From Bacillota bacterium (GTDB lineage Bacteria > Bacillota > Clostridia > Christensenellales > Aristaeellaceae), in assembly GCA_023459675.1 (NCBI GenBank), contig JAEWTC010000107.1:1-18153 (forward strand): 18,153 nt of DNA, in the 5' to 3' direction. Positions 16,018 through 18,153 of this stretch are shown here, piece by piece (the stretch's first letter is position 1; each line of letters begins with the position of its first letter). Under the pieces are notes generated by a model, which was not told the origin of the DNA, did not search any database, and saw only the letters and a program-made list of their open reading frames with translations. The position numbers were made by a program, and so were the translations under genes.

Positions 16018-16689
16018 ATGATCTGTGGATTGATCTTTGATTTGGACGGCGTCATCGTGGATACGGCGAAGTATCATTTTTTGGCGTGGAAAGAATTGGC
16101 CAATACCATGGGTTTGCGCTTTACCAAAAAGGACAACGAGCGCCTCAAGGGCGTCAGCCGCGTGCGCAGCCTGGAGATCATTCTGGAGATTAACGGCGTC
16201 ACGCTGCCGGAAACGCAAAAACAGGCGTACTGCACGCAGAAAAACGACCGGTATCTGGAGTATATCCGGCAGCTGCGGGAAGATGAAATTCTGCCCGGCG
16301 CCAAAGAGTTTCTGCTGAACGCCCGTTTAGCGGGCTTTCGCATCGCGCTGGGAAGCGCCAGCAAGAACACAGCGCTGATTTTGGAGAAGCTCAACATCAC
16401 GGCGCTGTTCGACGCCGTGATCGACGGCACGAAGGTGACCCGCGCCAAGCCCGACCCCGAGGTGTTTGTGCGGGGCGCGGAGGAGATCGGCATACCGCCC
16501 GCTCAATGCGCGGTATTTGAGGACGCGGAGGCGGGCGTGGACGCCGCCCATAACGCCGGGATGCTCGCGGTGGGAATCGGAAGCAGAAAACGCCTGCCGA
16601 TGGCCGATTTGAACATCCCGGGGCTGTTGGGCGTCACGCCTGAGGCGCTGATCGCGAAGCTGACCAAACGGCGCGCTAGCCGAGCCTAA
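16018..16689 (+). CDS. pgmB: Beta-phosphoglucomutase (HAD superfamily)
   Basis: A 223-residue HAD enzyme that interconverts beta-glucose 1-phosphate and glucose 6-phosphate. The nucleophile and acid/base are in FDLDGVIVDT (D8, D10). H20, the LKGVSR cap-loop motif (K44, R48), GSASKN (S113), AKPDP (K144) and FEDAEAGVDAA (E168, D169) align one for one with the catalytic residues known from the Lactococcus enzyme. The cap domain spans about residues 15-90. An ACGGAG site precedes the ATG, 24 bases after trpS. No maltose, trehalose or kojibiose phosphorylase is adjacent, so the source of its substrate is not shown. The stop codon lies inside the 3' end of the convergent ABC-F gene. Confidence 0.92.
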   Translation: MICGLIFDLDGVIVDTAKYHFLAWKELANTMGLRFTKKDNERLKGVSRVRSLEIILEINGVTLPETQKQAYCTQKNDRYLEYIRQLREDEILPGAKEFLLNARLAGFRIALGSASKNTALILEKLNITALFDAVIDGTKVTRAKPDPEVFVRGAEEIGIPPAQCAVFEDAEAGVDAAHNAGMLAVGIGSRKRLPMADLNIPGLLGVTPEALIAKLTKRRASRA

Positions 16690-18153
16690 CCAGCTGCGTG
16701 CAGACCCGTTCCAGAAACGCGCGGTCGTGCTCCACGAGAAGCAGGGTCGGCCGATACTCCCGGATCAGCGTTTCCAGCTGTACGCGGCTGAAAACGTCGA
16801 TATAGTTCAGCGGTTCATCCCATACGTATAAATGGGCGGATTCGCATAAGCTGCGCGCAAGGAGCAGCTTTTTTTTCTGCCCTTCGGAGTACTGGGAGAC
16901 GTCCTTGTCAAACTGCTGACGGCCGAAATCCATGTTGCGGAGGATCGCCTTGAATAGCGTTTCATCGGCGCCGGTTTCCGCGATGAAGCGTTCCAGCTCG
17001 CCGGAAAGATGCTCGGTCGATTGCGGCACATAGCTGATCGTAAGGTTTCCGGCGAGGCGGATATCGCCCTGCAGCGCGTCGGAGTATCCGCACAGGGTGC
17101 GCAGAATGCTGGTTTTTCCGCAGCCGTTAGGCCCGGTCAGCGCAACGCAGTCGCCCTGGTTGATCTCAAACGATACGTTTTGCAGCACAACCCGGTCGCC
17201 GTAGCGCACAAAGGCGTCTCTCACGTCCGCAAGCCGCTTTTTGGGGTGTTCCAGCGGCGAAAGCTTCAGCGTGCCGACGGTTTCCACGTCGTGCAGCAGG
17301 CCTTTGCGCTCCTCAATGCTGCGTTCGATCCTGGCCTGCGTGGCAAGCGAGCGTTTCATCAGCGCCGCGGCGCGCGCGCCGACGTACCCGCGGTCCACGG
17401 CGGCAACCTCGCTGGGATGAACGTTGAACTTCGCCTTTTCCGCCTTGTTGCTGAAATCCGCCTGCTTGCGCGCGCTTTTTTTCAGGCGTACGATTTCCTT
17501 TTTGAGTATCGTGTTGCGCTCTTCCTCGGCCTTGTTCCTGCGTTCGAACTCCCGTGCCCAAACGTCGTAATCTCCGTGCAGCACCGTTACGGTGGAACGG
17601 TTGAGCGAGAGCGTATGCGTGATGCAGCGGTTCAGAAAGTTACGGTCATGGCTGACCAGCATAAAACCGCTCTTTCCGGACAGGTAGTCCGCAACCATTT
17701 CCCGGCCCTGCAAATCCAGATGGTTGGTGGGCTCGTCGATCAACGGATAGCCGTCATCGCGGGCAAAGAGGGCGGCAAGCTGCACCTTGGTCTGCTCGCC
17801 GCGGCTCAGGGTCGCAAACGGCCGGGAAAGCTGCTCCGCGCGCAGGCCCAGCAGATCGGCCTGTGCTTCCAGCCGCCACACGGGCGCCAGCGGCGCAAAG
17901 CGCGCTAGAATTTCCAGCGCCGTTTTTTCCGGCTGCGGTACCGTAAAGGGAAAGAGCACGGGCTGCAGGGGAACGGAGATCTGTCCTCTGGCGGGCAGCA
18001 CGCTCGCAATCAGCCGCAGCAGCGTTGTTTTGCCGCGCCCGTTGCGCCCGATCAGCCCAAGGCGCCAGCTGGTGTCAACCTGAAAAGAAAGATCGGTAAA
18101 CACGTCGTCATAACTGCCTTCATAGGCAAAGGATACCTGATTGCATTGTAATA
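16676..18153 (-). CDS. ABC-F ATPase, Lsa-like (5' end beyond the window)
   Basis: At least 491 residues, open to the right edge; the start codon probably lies just outside. A GTG at 18101-18103 could start translation, but family sequence (QVSFAYEGSYDDVFTDLSF) continues upstream of it, so it is not the start. Two ATP-binding domains are in tandem. The first has GRNGRGKTT (about 18024-18050), LSRGEQ (about 17791-17810) and LIDEPTNHLD (about 17713-17743). A charged linker follows. The second has GPNGCGKTS (about 17112-17138), a divergent signature YSEGQKKK and DEPLNYID. There are no membrane segments. The ABC-F family acts on the ribosome; the DEPLNYID second Walker B and the length resemble the Lsa group, some of which protect against lincosamides, streptogramin A and pleuromutilins. 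Resistance is not proved here. Confidence 0.88.
   Translation of the reverse strand, partial: LQCNQVSFAYEGSYDDVFTDLSFQVDTSWRLGLIGRNGRGKTTLLRLIASVLPARGQISVPLQPVLFPFTVPQPEKTALEILARFAPLAPVWRLEAQADLLGLRAEQLSRPFATLSRGEQTKVQLAALFARDDGYPLIDEPTNHLDLQGREMVADYLSGKSGFMLVSHDRNFLNRCITHTLSLNRSTVTVLHGDYDVWAREFERRNKAEEERNTILKKEIVRLKKSARKQADFSNKAEKAKFNVHPSEVAAVDRGYVGARAAALMKRSLATQARIERSIEERKGLLHDVETVGTLKLSPLEHPKKRLADVRDAFVRYGDRVVLQNVSFEINQGDCVALTGPNGCGKTSILRTLCGYSDALQGDIRLAGNLTISYVPQSTEHLSGELERFIAETGADETLFKAILRNMDFGRQQFDKDVSQYSEGQKKKLLLARSLCESAHLYVWDEPLNYIDVFSRVQLETLIREYRPTLLLVEHDRAFLERVCTQLVRLG

Noticed and set aside
17009..17908. Open frame of 299 codons on the plus strand opposite the ABC-F gene
   Set aside because: It is a shadow of the ATPase; the minus-strand frame carries both nucleotide-binding domains.
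1..18153. Mobile elements, CRISPR repeats, tRNA or rRNA genes
   Set aside because: Reading through found no transposase, repeat array, terminal repeats or tRNA-like sequence; composition is even apart from the AT-rich control region at about 2085-2350.

Overview
The window looks like chromosomal DNA from a GC-rich, Gram-positive Clostridia-type bacterium. This is inferred from the mrfA-mrfB (yprA-yprB) pair, strong AGGAGG-type ribosome binding sites, an Lsa-like ABC-F ATPase, a beta-phosphoglucomutase, and tightly packed genes that use GC-rich codons. I saw no insertion sequence, CRISPR array, tRNA or rRNA. The genus cannot be named from the sequence.

Layout. (1) 1-2053, plus strand: the 3' end of mrfA (helicase with a DUF1998 zinc-binding tail), mrfB (DnaQ-like exonuclease with helical repeats) and a TPR protein. 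Each is joined to the next by an ATGA stop/start overlap. In Bacillus subtilis MrfAB repairs mitomycin C damage; the TPR gene is a possible third member. (2) 2054-2363: a 310-base control region. It holds a promoter, a near-perfect 24-bp palindrome over the -10/start region, a 37-codon leader peptide of which about half is Ile/Leu/Val, mutually exclusive hairpins, and a strong intrinsic terminator directly before the ilvB ribosome binding site. It reads as a ribosome-mediated attenuator. This is notable because Firmicutes usually control such operons with T-boxes and CodY.

(3) 2364-13119, plus strand: one nine-gene operon, ilvB-ilvN-ilvC-ilvD-leuA-cimA-leuC-leuD-leuB, with gaps of at most 15 bases and several start/stop overlaps. 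Acetohydroxyacid synthase (IlvBN), ketol-acid reductoisomerase (IlvC) and dihydroxyacid dehydratase (IlvD) make the valine and isoleucine 2-oxo acids. LeuA, LeuCD and LeuB extend 2-oxoisovalerate to the leucine precursor. CimA (citramalate synthase) can feed pyruvate and acetyl-CoA through the same LeuCD and LeuB to 2-oxobutyrate, giving isoleucine without threonine deaminase. The leader peptide carries Ile, Leu and Val codons, matching all three end products. No aminotransferase (ilvE) or ilvA lies in the window.

(4) 13120-16689, plus strand: a 135-base spacer with an extended -10 promoter candidate and an inverted repeat, then a membrane-anchored family 2 glycosyltransferase, a GNAT acetyltransferase (WecD-like), trpS and pgmB. 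(5) 16676-18153, minus strand: an ABC-F ATPase of Lsa type, running off the right edge and overlapping the end of pgmB by 14 bases.
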